Positions 49,990 through 60,857 of a stretch of DNA of 64,000 nt are shown here, in pieces. Origin of the DNA: Mobilicoccus caccae (GTDB lineage: Bacteria > Actinomycetota > Actinomycetes > Actinomycetales > Dermatophilaceae); assembly GCF_030161635.1 (NCBI RefSeq), contig NZ_BSUO01000001.1:1655199-1719198 (forward strand), read 5' to 3'. The notes beneath the pieces were generated by a model. The model was not told where the DNA came from, did not search any database, and saw nothing but the letters and a program-made list of their open reading frames with translations. Numbering within the stretch: position 1 is the first letter of the stretch; every line of letters begins with the position of its first letter. A program made the position numbers and the translations under genes.

Positions 49990-50736
49990 TCATTCTCGCG
50001 CATGCGAACGGGCGCGCTCGCCATGCCCGTCCACCACCCCGGCCCGAGCCCGTTCCACCAGCTCCAGCACCGCGGCGATGGTCGTCTCGAAGTCGAGCTC
50101 GGAGGTGTCCAACAGCCGCACCCCGTCGGTGGGCTCGAGGAAGGAGGCGACGGCGGAATCGTCGCGGTCGCGCCGCACCACCTGGTCGCGGGTCGCCGCG
50201 ATGGCGTCCTCGCCGTCGCCGCCGTGGAGTTCGCGGGCCCGCCGCGCCAAGCGCGCGTCCTCACTGGCCGTGATGAGCAGGCGCACGTCGGCGTCCGGGG
50301 CGACCACGGTCGTCAGATCACGGCCCTCGGCGACGATGCCGGGCCGGCTGCACCGCTCGATGCATTCCCGCTGCGCCGCGATGAGCACCGCGCGCGTCGG
50401 CAGGTGCCGTGCGACGGCCGAGACCACCGAGGAGATGCCCGTCTCACGGATCGCCGCCGTGACGTCGGTGCCGCCCACGTCGACCCGCGGGTCGGTGGGG
50501 TCGGTGCCCATCCGCAACGGCATGGACTCGGCGGCGGCCGTCACGGCGTCGGTGTCCTCCAGGTCGACGCCCTGATCCAGGCACCACCAGGTGAGCGCCC
50601 GATACATGGCCCCGGTGTCGAGGTAGGCCAGGCCGAGCCGGTCGGCGACGGCCCGGGACACGCTGGACTTGCCCGACCCGGAGGGCCCGTCGATGACGAC
50701 GACGAAGGGCGCGGTCTGTGCTGGGGTGTCGCTCAC
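49990..50736 (-). CDS. cmk: Cytidylate kinase
   Basis: Phosphorylates CMP and dCMP. The 248-residue protein has the P-loop [14 protein letters not shown], the substrate-binding [14 protein letters not shown], the CMP-binding insert and [20 protein letters not shown]. The C-terminal RRDRDDSA is the arginine-rich lid. The start is GTG at 50736, overlapping the stop of the upstream oxidase-like gene (GTGA). The cmk-der pair is conserved. Confidence 0.94.
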   Translation of the reverse strand: MSDTPAQTAPFVVVIDGPSGSGKSSVSRAVADRLGLAYLDTGAMYRALTWWCLDQGVDLEDTDAVTAAAESMPLRMGTDPTDPRVDVGGTDVTAAIRETGISSVVSAVARHLPTRAVLIAAQRECIERCSRPGIVAEGRDLTTVVAPDADVRLLITASEDARLARRARELHGGDGEDAIAATRDQVVRRDRDDSAVASFLEPTDGVRLLDTSELDFETTIAAVLELVERARAGVVDGHGERARSHARE

Positions 50737-51375
50737 CCGGCGCAGCCTAGCGCGGCGACCGACTCCGGCACGGGCAAGTCCGTCGCCCAGGGTGCGGGCT
50801 CGGCAGTGCCGTGCCCGCGCACCACGGGCACCACGCCCGCCCAGACATCGGCCTCGGCCCCGGCCTCCTCGTTCGACGACGGCCACCCGGTGCGCGCCTT
50901 CATCAGCCAGGAGCCCTCGGTGATGGGCAGTTCCATGGCGAGCGTGGCCTCGATCTCCTTGCGCGTCATGGCCCGCACCTCCGTGGGCCGCCCGGGCAGG
51001 ATGCGTTCGGAGAGGAGCTCCAGGGCCTCCCGCCGACGGCCCCCTCGAGCGGGCGCGGCACCCCCGGATCACCGCCGAGCGGTAGTTGGCCGAGGAGGAG
51101 AACGTCGTGGCCGCCACCACGAGGGCGTCCAGCGCGGTGACGCACAGGGCGACCGGCGCCCCCGCCGCCACGTGCCGCAACGCCCCGGCCCCGGTCGAGC
51201 CGTGCAGGAGCACCCGGTCGCCGTCGCGGGCGAACAGCATCGGCACCGCCCAGGGCTGCCCGTCGACGACGGTCGCCAGCGTCCCCACGAGTTCGGAGTC
51301 GAGCAGGTCATCGAGACGCTCGCGCTCGGTGAGGCCGCGTTCGGCGTGACGGTGCAGACGGTCCAGGATCTCCAT
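50733..51375 (-). CDS. Pyridoxamine 5'-phosphate oxidase-like flavin protein, two frameshifts
   Basis: Split-barrel FMN-binding family, substrate unknown. LVGTLATVVDGQPWAVPMLF, DRVLLHGSTGAGALRHVAAG and ALCVTALDALVVAATTFSSS match the Nim/PNPOx-like group. The frame breaks twice, near 51062 (G5 run) and near 51036 (GGG); two added bases give 214 residues with a C-terminus running through EIEATLAMELPITEGSWLMK. It is located between tyrA and cmk, and its stop overlaps the cmk start. Confidence 0.8.
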
Positions 51376-51569
51376 GCCCTCACCTCACCCCATGAGCGGT
51401 CTGCGGATCAAGACCGGTTTCGACCGGATTCGCCCTGCTCCCCGACGAGCCGTGACATCGAGGCCCACTCAGGGCCACGGCGCCGGTGACGATAGGGCTG
51501 TGCACCGAAGCACTGCCGACGACCCCTCCTCCGGCGCCACACCTGCTGCACCTTTTCCGAAGGAGACCC

Positions 51570-52399
51570 ATGTCCGCAGCTCCGGCCCCCTCTGCCCTCA
51601 CGCCCGCCGCCGCGTGGCAACTCCTCGCCACCGGGAACGCCCGGTTCGTCGCAGGCAGGCCCCGCCACCCCCACCAGAGCCTGTGGCGCCGCCACGACAT
51701 CTCCGCCTCGCAGCACCCCTTCGCCGCGGTCCTGAGCTGCTCGGACTCGCGGGTGCCCCCGGAGATCGTCTTCGATCGCGGACTGGGTGACCTCTTCACC
51801 GTGCGCACCGCCGGTCACGTCCTCGACGACACGGTCATCGGCACCATCGAGTACGGAGTCCTGCACTGCCACACCCCCGTTCTCGCGGTGCTCGGCCACG
51901 AGGGTTGCGGCGCCGTGGCCGCGACCCTGGCCGCGTCCGCCTCGGGCGCCCACCCGGGCGGCTACATCGGACACCTCGTGGACGGCGTCTCCCCCAGCGT
52001 CGAGGCCTGTGCCGAGATCGGTGCGACGTGCGTGGGTGAGGTCATGGAGGAGCACGTGCGCCAGACGGTGCGCGGCCTGCTCAACCGTTCGTCGGTGATC
52101 GCCGAGGCCGTCGCCGCCGGCACCCTCGCCGTGGTGGGGCTCACCTACCGGCTCTCCGACGGCACCGTCTCCCTGCTCGACTGGATGGGCGACCTCGGAC
52201 GCCCCGTCCCCGCCACCCCGCAGGTCGAGGTGCCGGCCCCCTGGAGACGGCGCTGGAGGCGCAGGAGGACGCGGCCTCGACGGTGGCGGCGACCATGGCC
52301 GCGGCCGAGGGTCTGGACGAGACCCCGACGCAGGACGACGAGGAGCTCGCGAGCCTCGAGGAGCAGATCCGGCGCGAGAGCGGCGCCCTCGCCGAGTGA
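51570..52399 (+). CDS. Beta-class carbonic anhydrase, one frameshift
   Basis: Zinc enzyme interconverting CO2 and bicarbonate. The zinc ligands and catalytic dyad are Cys57, Asp59 and Arg61 (SCSDSRVPPE) with His110 and Cys113 (GHEGCGAV). FTVRTAGHVLDDTVIGTIEYG is the conserved core. The frame breaks near 52240 in CCCCC; one base gives an acidic C-terminal extension (LETALEAQEDAAS to SGALAE) and a total of 276 residues. AAGGAG lies upstream of the ATG. It is the only plus-strand gene in this stretch. Confidence 0.9.
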
Positions 52400-52421
52400 T
52401 CACCCCGCCCGGGGGCGGGAC

Positions 52422-53513
52422 TCACTCGGTGATGTTCCACCCCCGGGCGCTCAGACCGGCCTTGAGCGGATCCGCCGACGCGGGCTTGACGAGCAGGTCG
52501 ACGACGCCGACGAGGCGTCCCACGGCGTGCTCCATCCGCACGTCCTCGATGTTGACGCCCTCGTCGCCGATGTCGGCGAACAGCCGCCCGAGAGTACCGG
52601 GTTCGTCGGGGATGAGCACCGTGACGGTGGCGTAGGTGGACGGTGCCGAGCCGTGCTTGCCCGGGATGCGGGCGTGCCCGGCGTTCCCCTCGGCCATGAG
52701 CGCGGCGAGCGTCGCGCGCGCACCGGGAGCATCCGCGTCCGGGTCCTCGGCCAGGTCGTCGAGCGCGCCGATCACGCCGGTCAACGAGCTCTGCATGTCC
52801 CGCAGCACGGCGGCGACCGCCGCCGCGTTGCCCACGAGGATCTGGGTCCACAGGGTCGGGTCGCTGGCCGCGATCCGCGTGACGTCGCGCACCCCCTGCC
52901 CGGCCAGGCCCACGGCGTCGGTGGACAGTTCGCGCAGCCGGGCGGCCACGAGGCTCGCGGCGACCTGCGGGACGTGCGACACGGCCGCGACCGCCTCGTC
53001 GTGCTCGCGAGCGGGCATGGCGACCGGCGCCGCTCCCGTGAGCCGCGCCAGGTCGGTGACCGCGCCGACGGCCTCCGAGCGACTCCCCGGATGCCCGACC
53101 ACGACCCACGGACGGCCCTGGAACAGGTCGGCACGCCCGGCGATGGCACCGCTGCGTTCACGCCCCGCCATCGGATGCGAGCCGACGTACCGGGCGATGT
53201 CCGCACCCACCGCCGAGAGCTCGTCGAGGACGGCCCACTTGACCGAGGCGACGTCGGTCACCACGGCGCCCGGATGGGCCGCCAGCTCACGGGCGACGAC
53301 CGTGGCCACCACATCGGGGGGCGCGGCGACGACGACGATGTCGGGCGCGGGTTCGTCCTCGGCGGCCACCGTTCCGGCCCCGAGATCGCGGGCCAGGGTG
53401 CGGGCGGTCGGTGAGGTGTCCTCCAGGCTCACCCGGATGCCCTGAGAGCGCAGCGCGAGCCCGATGCTCGTGCCGATGAGCCCGGTGCCGACGATGCGGA
53501 CGTGCCGAGACAT
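52422..53513 (-). CDS. tyrA: Prephenate dehydrogenase with ACT domain
   Basis: NAD(P)-dependent enzyme of tyrosine biosynthesis, 363 residues. VRIVGTGLIGTSIGLAL is the nucleotide fold; SHPMAGRERSG and SHVPQVAASL hold the catalytic region. The last 75 residues form an ACT domain (VTVLIPDEPGTLGRLFADIG) that probably senses tyrosine. It begins three bases after the rluB stop, so it belongs to the scp-rluB unit. Confidence 0.92.
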   Translation of the reverse strand: MSRHVRIVGTGLIGTSIGLALRSQGIRVSLEDTSPTARTLARDLGAGTVAAEDEPAPDIVVVAAPPDVVATVVARELAAHPGAVVTDVASVKWAVLDELSAVGADIARYVGSHPMAGRERSGAIAGRADLFQGRPWVVVGHPGSRSEAVGAVTDLARLTGAAPVAMPAREHDEAVAAVSHVPQVAASLVAARLRELSTDAVGLAGQGVRDVTRIAASDPTLWTQILVGNAAAVAAVLRDMQSSLTGVIGALDDLAEDPDADAPGARATLAALMAEGNAGHARIPGKHGSAPSTYATVTVLIPDEPGTLGRLFADIGDEGVNIEDVRMEHAVGRLVGVVDLLVKPASADPLKAGLSARGWNITE

Positions 53514-53516
53514 CGG

Positions 53517-54470
53517 CTACAGACCTGCGGCCTTGTACAGCGAGGCCACCTCGCGGCTGTTCAGCGGGCGCAACTTGCCCGGCTTGAGATCGCCGAGGAG
53601 GACCGGGCCGACCTGCACCCGGGTCAGCGTCTCCACCGGATGGCCGACCTCCTCGAGCAGGCGACGCACGACGTGCTTGCGGCCTTCGTGCAGCACGATC
53701 TCGACGATGGCCTTGCCCGGGGCGGAGTCCACGAGCCGGAACGAGTCGACCGCGACGGGCCCGTCCTCGAGGTCGATGCCGGCCCGCAGGGTCCGACCGA
53801 CGTCGCGCCCCACCGGCCCGGGCACCCGCGCGATGTACGTCTTGGGCACCCCGTAGGACGGGTGCTGCAGACGGTTGGACAGCTCGCCGTCGTTGGTCAG
53901 GAGGATGAGCCCGTCGGTCTCGGCGTCGAGACGGCCCACGTGGAACAGCCTCTCGGGCCGCTGCTCCACGAGGTCGCCGATGCACGGCCGGCCGAGGTCG
54001 TCCTGCATCGTCGAGACGACACCCAGCGGCTTGTTCAACGCGAAGTAGCGCCGGTCCTCGTCGAGCTGGATGCGTTCGCCGTCGACGTGCACCGTCTGCG
54101 TCGCCGGGTCGATCCGCACACCGAGCTCGGTGACGACCTGGCCGTCCACGGCCACCCGGCCCTGACCGATGAGGGTCTCGCAGGCCCGGCGCGACCCGAC
54201 GCCCGCCGAGGCCAGCAGCTTCTGCAGCCGGACACCGTTCGGGTCGTGCACGTCGACGTCGTGCGGCGACGGCTTCGGCTTGGGCGTCCCCTTGGGCGGC
54301 CGGAACCCGAACCCGCGGTCGGGACCTCCAGGCACCTGGGACTTCGGCCCCGCCTTGCGCCGGCCCTTGCCTCCCGCGCTGCCGGCCTTTCCGCTGCTAC
54401 GTGGGTTGCCGCCACTGCGTGGGATTCCGCCAGAACGACCGCCCTGGCGCCCGCTGCTCCGGTCGCTCAT
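53517..54470 (-). CDS. rluB: 23S rRNA pseudouridine synthase, RsuA/RluB family
   Basis: A 317-residue pseudouridine synthase. The N-terminal 75 residues are a disordered Gly/Arg/Lys/Pro-rich extension common in actinobacteria; an S4 domain follows (VRLQKLLASAGVGSRRACE), then the catalytic domain with the Asp in GRLDAETDGLILLTNDGEL and KHVVRRLLEEVGHPV. The target uridine is inferred from the family. Its ATG overlaps the scpB stop (ATGA), with AGGGGCGG as RBS. Confidence 0.92.
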   Translation of the reverse strand: MSDRSSGRQGGRSGGIPRSGGNPRSSGKAGSAGGKGRRKAGPKSQVPGGPDRGFGFRPPKGTPKPKPSPHDVDVHDPNGVRLQKLLASAGVGSRRACETLIGQGRVAVDGQVVTELGVRIDPATQTVHVDGERIQLDEDRRYFALNKPLGVVSTMQDDLGRPCIGDLVEQRPERLFHVGRLDAETDGLILLTNDGELSNRLQHPSYGVPKTYIARVPGPVGRDVGRTLRAGIDLEDGPVAVDSFRLVDSAPGKAIVEIVLHEGRKHVVRRLLEEVGHPVETLTRVQVGPVLLGDLKPGKLRPLNSREVASLYKAAGL

Positions 54471-55087
54471 ATTCCGCCCCTTTCGGCGATCTCGTCCACT
54501 GCGTGTCCCTCGGGCAGATACGGCGCGAGCGCGGGCAGCTCCGAGAGCGAGCCCAGACCCAGCCGGGTGAGGAAGTAGTCGGTGGTGCCGTAGAGGACGG
54601 CACCGTGTTCGGCGTCGGTTCCGACCTCCTCGATGAGGCCGCGTGTCGTGAGCGTGCGCACGACACCGTCGACGCTGACGCCTCGCACGGCGGAGATCCG
54701 CGCACGCGAGACCGGTTGACGGTACGCGACGACCGCGAGAGTCTCCAAAGCCGCCTGGGACAGTTTCGCGCGCTGCCCCTCGAGGACGAACCGCTCCACG
54801 ACCGGCGCGTACTCGGCGCGGGAGTACACCCGCCAGCCGGCACCCGTGCGCCGCAGGCTGAATCCGCGACCCTGGTCGTCGTACTCGCCTGCGAGGGACT
54901 GCAGGTGCGCGGTCGCCTCCTGCGGGGTGATCTCCAGGGTGCGGGCGATCGTCTCCTCGGTGACGGGTTCCTCGACGACCATGACGACCGCCTCGATCGC
55001 GGTCCGGGCGCCTCCGGGCATGGAGGCGAGGTCGATCTCTTCTGTCTCGACCGTCGTCTCGACGTCGGTCTCGGGTTCGGTGCTCAT
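54467..55087 (-). CDS. scpB: Segregation and condensation protein B
   Basis: Subunit of the SMC-ScpAB condensin complex. The 206-residue protein has two winged-helix domains: residues 30-110 (AIEAVVMVVEEPVTEETIAR) and 110-190 (LSQAALETLAVVAYRQPVSR, VDGVVRTLTTRGLIEEVG). The ATG overlaps the scpA stop by four bases. Confidence 0.94.
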   Translation of the reverse strand: MSTEPETDVETTVETEEIDLASMPGGARTAIEAVVMVVEEPVTEETIARTLEITPQEATAHLQSLAGEYDDQGRGFSLRRTGAGWRVYSRAEYAPVVERFVLEGQRAKLSQAALETLAVVAYRQPVSRARISAVRGVSVDGVVRTLTTRGLIEEVGTDAEHGAVLYGTTDYFLTRLGLGSLSELPALAPYLPEGHAVDEIAERGGI

Positions 55088-55989
55088 CGCTCCTCCTCGG
55101 ATCCGGCGGGGGTCGTGGTGTCCTCCTCGTCGAAGTCGGCACCGGCCTCGATCTCGCCGACCTCGGTCCCGGTCCATTCGACGGTGAGGTCGCCGAGGGC
55201 CTCGGGCTGGTCGAACACGACCGCGGCCTCGCGGAACAGGTCGAGCAGGGAGAGGAACCGGGCGACGATGACGAGGGTGGAGTCGGCGTCGGCCACGAGG
55301 TCGCGGAACGCCACGCGACGCCCGGCGCGCAGACGGCTGACGACGATCTGCGCCTGCTCTCGCACGCTGACCAGGGGCCGGTGCAGGTGCTCGACCCCGA
55401 CCTGGGGCGGGGTGCGGGTGAGCGCGTCGGCGGCGATCATCGCCAGGTGCTCGGGTGTGATGCCGAGGACGAGTTCCGGCAGGAGCGCGGCGAACTGCGG
55501 CTCGAGCTCGGCCTGCCGCGCGACGATGCGCCCGGCCGTCTCCATCCGGTGCTCGCACCATGCCGCGACGTCCTTGAACGCCCGGTACTGCAGCAGCCGC
55601 GCGAAGAGCAGGTCGCGGGCCTCGATGAGTTCGAGGTCCTCCTCCTCGGGGTCGAGCGAGGGCAGCAGGCGGGCGGCCTTGAGGTCGAGCAATGTCGCTG
55701 CCACGAGGACGAATTCGCTGGCCTGGGAGAGGTCCCATTCCGCGTCGGCCGCCTGTTGGGCGCGGATGTGGGCGATGAACTCGTCGGTGACCTTGGCCAG
55801 CGCGATCTCGGTAAGGTCGAGGCGGTGCTTGGCGATGAGGCCGAGCAGCAGGTCGAAGGGTCCGGAGAAGACCTCGAGGTGGACCTCGAACGGCTGGACG
55901 GCGGCCCGTCGGGTGATGACGCCGCCGGGGGCCGCGCCGGGCCTCACCTGGTCGGCACCGCCACCCACGACCTCACGCGGCTCCGCCAC
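55084..55989 (-). CDS. scpA: Segregation and condensation protein A
   Basis: Kleisin subunit of the condensin complex, which bridges SMC heads with ScpB. FEVHLEVFSGPFDLLLGLIA is the conserved N-terminal SMC-binding motif, followed by EFVLVAATLLDLKAARLLPS and a C-terminal winged helix (RDLVADADSTLVIVARFLSL). The start is unclear: GTG at 55989 overlaps parA by 17 bases, and GTG codons at 55968 and 55947 are alternatives. The acidic tail ends SEEER. Confidence 0.92.
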   Translation of the reverse strand: MAEPREVVGGGADQVRPGAAPGGVITRRAAVQPFEVHLEVFSGPFDLLLGLIAKHRLDLTEIALAKVTDEFIAHIRAQQAADAEWDLSQASEFVLVAATLLDLKAARLLPSLDPEEEDLELIEARDLLFARLLQYRAFKDVAAWCEHRMETAGRIVARQAELEPQFAALLPELVLGITPEHLAMIAADALTRTPPQVGVEHLHRPLVSVREQAQIVVSRLRAGRRVAFRDLVADADSTLVIVARFLSLLDLFREAAVVFDQPEALGDLTVEWTGTEVGEIEAGADFDEEDTTTPAGSEEER

Positions 55990-56971
55990 GGGCGATGAGT
56001 TCGCGGGCCAACTGGCGGTACGCCTCGGCGGCGCCGTGACCGGGGGCGTAGGTCGTGATCGGCTCGGCCGCCAACGTGGCGTCCGGGAACTTGACCGTCC
56101 GCGTGATGACGGTGTGGAACACCCGGTCCTGGAAGTGGTCGACGACGCTGCCCACGACCTCACGGCTGTGCAGCGTGCGCCCGTCGTACATGGTGGCGAG
56201 GATGCCGTCGATCTCCAGGCGGGGGTTGAGCCGGTCGGTGACCTTCTCGATGGTCTCCACGAGCAGGGCGACCCCGCGCATGGCGAAGTACTCGCACTCG
56301 AGGGGGATGATGACGCCGTGCGCGGCCGTGAGCGCGTTGACCGTGAGCAGGCCGAGCGAGGGCTGGCAGTCGATGAGCACGACGTCGTACTCGTCGAGGA
56401 CGGGCCGCAGCACACGCGCGAGCACCATCTCGCGGGCCACCTCACCGACGAGCTGCACCTCCGCCGCGGACAGGTCGATGTTGGCCGGCAGCAGATCCAG
56501 ACCCGGGGTGCGGCTGCTGCGGATGACGTCGCGGATGTCGTGACCCCGCTCGACGAGCAGGTTGTAGATGGTCAGGTCGAGGTCGTTCGCGCGGATGCCG
56601 AGGCCGACCGACAGGGCGCCCTGGGGGTCGAAGTCCACGAGGAGCACCTTGCGCCCGAGTTCGGCCAGGGCGGCACCCAGGTTGATCGTGGTCGTCGTCT
56701 TGCCGACGCCGCCCTTCTGGTTGCACATCGCGATGACGCGCGCCGGGCCGTGCGTCTGCAGCGGCGGCGGCTCGGGGAAGTCGGGCATCCGGCGGCCCGT
56801 GACGCCCATGTGACCCGAGGCCTCGGTACCGGGCAGACGATCCTGGCTGCCCGTGCCCAATCCCTCGAGGGTCGTCGGTCCACGGGAGGCGCGCTCGTCG
56901 TCCTGGAGCGCACGCGCGTCGTCGTCGACCTCCGGGGAGGGATACGCGGGCTGCGTCTCATGCGCGCTCAT
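55973..56971 (-). CDS. parA: ParA/Soj-type ATPase
   Basis: A 332-residue Walker-type ATPase. After a 75-residue disordered N-terminus come the deviant Walker A CNQKGGVGKTTTTINLG, VDFDPQGALS and DVVLIDCQPSLGLLTVNAL (Walker B). Located with scpAB rather than parB, it corresponds to mycobacterial Rv1708, so it may serve segregation together with condensin rather than oriC partition. The ATG at 56971 has GTGAGGAC upstream. Confidence 0.9.
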   Translation of the reverse strand: MSAHETQPAYPSPEVDDDARALQDDERASRGPTTLEGLGTGSQDRLPGTEASGHMGVTGRRMPDFPEPPPLQTHGPARVIAMCNQKGGVGKTTTTINLGAALAELGRKVLLVDFDPQGALSVGLGIRANDLDLTIYNLLVERGHDIRDVIRSSRTPGLDLLPANIDLSAAEVQLVGEVAREMVLARVLRPVLDEYDVVLIDCQPSLGLLTVNALTAAHGVIIPLECEYFAMRGVALLVETIEKVTDRLNPRLEIDGILATMYDGRTLHSREVVGSVVDHFQDRVFHTVITRTVKFPDATLAAEPITTYAPGHGAAEAYRQLARELIARGGAA

Positions 56972-57032
56972 CGTTGCGTCCTCACTTCGTTCGCGGGGGC
57001 ACGACCTGCCCTGGTGTTCCCGCCCGAGGCTA

Positions 57033-57985
57033 TCAGCGTGCCCTCGGATGAGCGGTGGCATACGTCTCGCGCAGGTGTGCCGCCGTCACGAGCGTATAGA
57101 TCTGTGTCGTGGTCACGTTCGCGTGCCCGAGCAGGTCCTGCACCACCCGCACGTCGGCCCCGCCGTCGAGCAGATGGGTCGCGAAGGAGTGCCGCAGGGT
57201 GTGCGGTCCGATCCGGCCCGCGAGATCGGCCCGCTCGGCCGCGCCCGCGACGACGGCCCACGCGCTCTGCCGCGACAGCGCCCCGCCACGGGTGTTGAGG
57301 AACACCCGATGCTGCGCCGCCCGGCTCCTCCCCCGCCCGGCCAGGACGGGTCGTCCCCGCACGAGATAGTCCTCGAGCGCTCGGGCCGCATAGCTGCCGA
57401 CCGGCACGATCCGCTCCTTGTCGCCCTTGCCGACCAAGCGGATCTCGGGCAGCCGCGACGCCTCGCGCAGGGTGATCTCGCCCAGGTCGTCGACGACGAG
57501 GCCGACGACCTCGCTGATCCGGGCCCCCGTGGCGTAGAGCACCTCGATCAGGGCGCGGTCGCGCAGGCCGACGGGTTCGGGCGCGGCGCCCGCCGCCTCG
57601 ATGAGCCGCTCCACCTCGTCGCCGGACACGGCCTTGGGCAGCCGCTGCGGCGACAACGGCGGCGAGACGTCGGCGGCGGGATCCTCGGCGGTCATCCCCT
57701 CCAGGAGCGCGAAGCGGTGGAACCCGCGCACCGCCGCGAGGAGGCGGGCGGTCGAGGAGGCCGACAGCGGCGTCCCCCGTCGCCGCCCTCGCGTACCGCG
57801 GCGACGAAGGAGGTGACGTCGGCGCGCGTCACCTCCCCGGCCTGCGCCCGGCCGGCCCGTTCGAGGTAGGCGTCGTACCGGCGCAGATCGCGCTCGTAGC
57901 TGCGCAGGGTGTTGGCCGCCAGACCCCGCTCGATGCGCAGGTGGGCCAGCCACGACGCCCACTGCGCGGGCAGCGCCCGGGTCAC
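57033..57985 (-). CDS. xerD: Tyrosine recombinase XerD, one frameshift
   Basis: Site-specific recombinase resolving chromosome dimers at dif with XerC. The N-terminal SAM-like domain has [20 protein letters not shown]. The catalytic domain shows the Arg in [11 protein letters not shown], Lys in [14 protein letters not shown], the [17 protein letters not shown] box, [13 protein letters not shown] and the Tyr nucleophile. The frame breaks near 57782 in a G5 run; one base gives 317 residues. The start is GTG at 57985, overlapping the upstream gene's stop. Confidence 0.92.
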
Positions 57986-58596
57986 CGCCGGTCCCGGACC
58001 GGCGGGGGCCTCAGCCCCACGCTGCGCAGCTCGAGTTCGGCCAGAGCGTGCACGACCTCGGTGTCTCCGCGACGCCACGCCGACACGGGATCGGCCGAGA
58101 TGGCCGCGAGCTTGGGCAGCGGCTGTCGCGACATCGCCCGCAGGGCGAAGAGGTCGAGGTCGGCCTCGGAGTCGAGGAACCGCCGTGCCGCCGACGCGCG
58201 GCGGGCGAACCTCGTGCGCATCACCAGCCACGGCACGCCGAGACCCAGGGCGGGGGCCAGCGCCACCACGAGGGCGAGGGCCAACCCGAGATGCTGCACC
58301 GTCTGCTCGAACCGCACCCCGGCCGCGTCGGCCTCGACGCCCACGGCCGCGATCCGGCCGAACGTGCCCTGCAACTCGTCCCCCGCCAGCGGGATGCGCG
58401 AGACCGACGTGCCGGCGTCGGTCATCGCCGAGGTGAACTCCCCGGCCGCCACCTGCAGTCGTTGCGCCGGCTCGGCGAGCTTGAGGACCAGGTCGTGCAC
58501 GATCGTGGCCGCCCAGATCCACGCCGCGCACCAGAGCAGGACGGTGAGGTCACCGAGGATCTGGGCGCTCCGACGGGCGGGCGTGAGTGCGTACAT
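57982..58596 (-). CDS. Hypothetical membrane protein
   Basis: A 204-residue protein of unknown family. One hydrophobic segment near residue 15-40 ([20 protein letters not shown]) and a second around 105-125 ([20 protein letters not shown]) flank a probable external domain of about 65 residues rich in Ala and Gly. A cytoplasmic C-terminus with [18 protein letters not shown] follows. Its stop overlaps the xerD GTG, so the two are coupled. It lies between hisS and xerD. Confidence 0.75.
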   Translation of the reverse strand: MYALTPARRSAQILGDLTVLLWCAAWIWAATIVHDLVLKLAEPAQRLQVAAGEFTSAMTDAGTSVSRIPLAGDELQGTFGRIAAVGVEADAAGVRFEQTVQHLGLALALVVALAPALGLGVPWLVMRTRFARRASAARRFLDSEADLDLFALRAMSRQPLPKLAAISADPVSAWRRGDTEVVHALAELELRSVGLRPPPVRDRR

Positions 58597-58622
58597 CACC
58601 CGCCCATCGTGGCACCCCGGGT

Positions 58623-59954
<1,332 letters not shown>

Positions 59955-59978
59955 CGCATTTCCTCTGCTGGGTTCGGC

Positions 59979-60677
59979 TCAGGTCAGGTGGGCGAGGAAG
60001 GGGTTCGCCGTGCGTTCACGGGCGATGGTCGTCGCCGGCCCGTGGCCGGGCAGGACGAGGGAGTCGTCGGGCATGGTGAGCACCACGTCCCGCAGGCTCG
60101 CCTGCATCGCCGCGTCGTCACCGCCGGGCAGATCCGTGCGTCCGATGCCGCCCGAGAACAGGACGTCACCCGCGAAGATCGTGCGGGCCAGCCCGGAGTC
60201 CTCCGGCAGCGAATCGGGCAGGTGCTCGACGGTGAACAGCACGGACCCCTCGGTATGGCCCGGAGCGTGCGCGACCTCGACGGACAACCCCGCGAGGTCG
60301 AGCTTCTGTCGGTCGGAGAACGTGACGATGTCGGAGGGTTCGGTCCACTCCAACCCACCGAACTGCGCGGTCAGCATGAGGCGCAGCTCCTCACCGAGTT
60401 GATCGGCGGGGTTCTCCAACCGATACCGGTCGTCGGTGTGGATGTAGGCGGCCACGTCACGCTCACCGCACACCGGCGTCACCGAGTAGGTGTGGTCGAG
60501 ATGTCCGTGCGTCAACAGGACGGCCGCAGGCTTGAGCCGGTGGGTGCGCAACACCTCGGAGAGCCGGTCGACGACCCCGACCCCGGGATCGATGATCAGG
60601 CACTCCTCACCCTCGGACGGCGCGACGACGAAGCAGTTGGTCGCGAACGCGGCGGCGGGGAATCCGATCAAGAACAC
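59979..60677 (-). CDS. Metallo-beta-lactamase-fold hydrolase, glyoxalase II-like
   Basis: A 232-residue zinc hydrolase. The metal-binding motif is LLTHGHLDHT; further ligands are HAPGHTEGSV, IFAGDVLF and VLPGHGPATTI. It resembles hydroxyacylglutathione-hydrolase-like proteins found upstream of hisS in actinobacteria, with thioester substrate unknown. The start is GTG at 60677. Confidence 0.9.
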   Translation of the reverse strand: MFLIGFPAAAFATNCFVVAPSEGEECLIIDPGVGVVDRLSEVLRTHRLKPAAVLLTHGHLDHTYSVTPVCGERDVAAYIHTDDRYRLENPADQLGEELRLMLTAQFGGLEWTEPSDIVTFSDRQKLDLAGLSVEVAHAPGHTEGSVLFTVEHLPDSLPEDSGLARTIFAGDVLFSGGIGRTDLPGGDDAAMQASLRDVVLTMPDDSLVLPGHGPATTIARERTANPFLAHLT

Positions 60678-60857
60678 GCCCCCCAGCCTAGACGGCGCCC
60701 CGGAATCGCCGTGGATCCCCGTCCCGACGGCGATGTCCGGCCGGTAGACCTGCCCGAATCCCCTGGTCGGCCAGTATCGTGGTGAGGACGGCACCATCTT
60801 CCGAACCGTCCGACGCCCCAGCGGCGTCGACGGTGTCCAGACGCAAAGGTCTCCGCT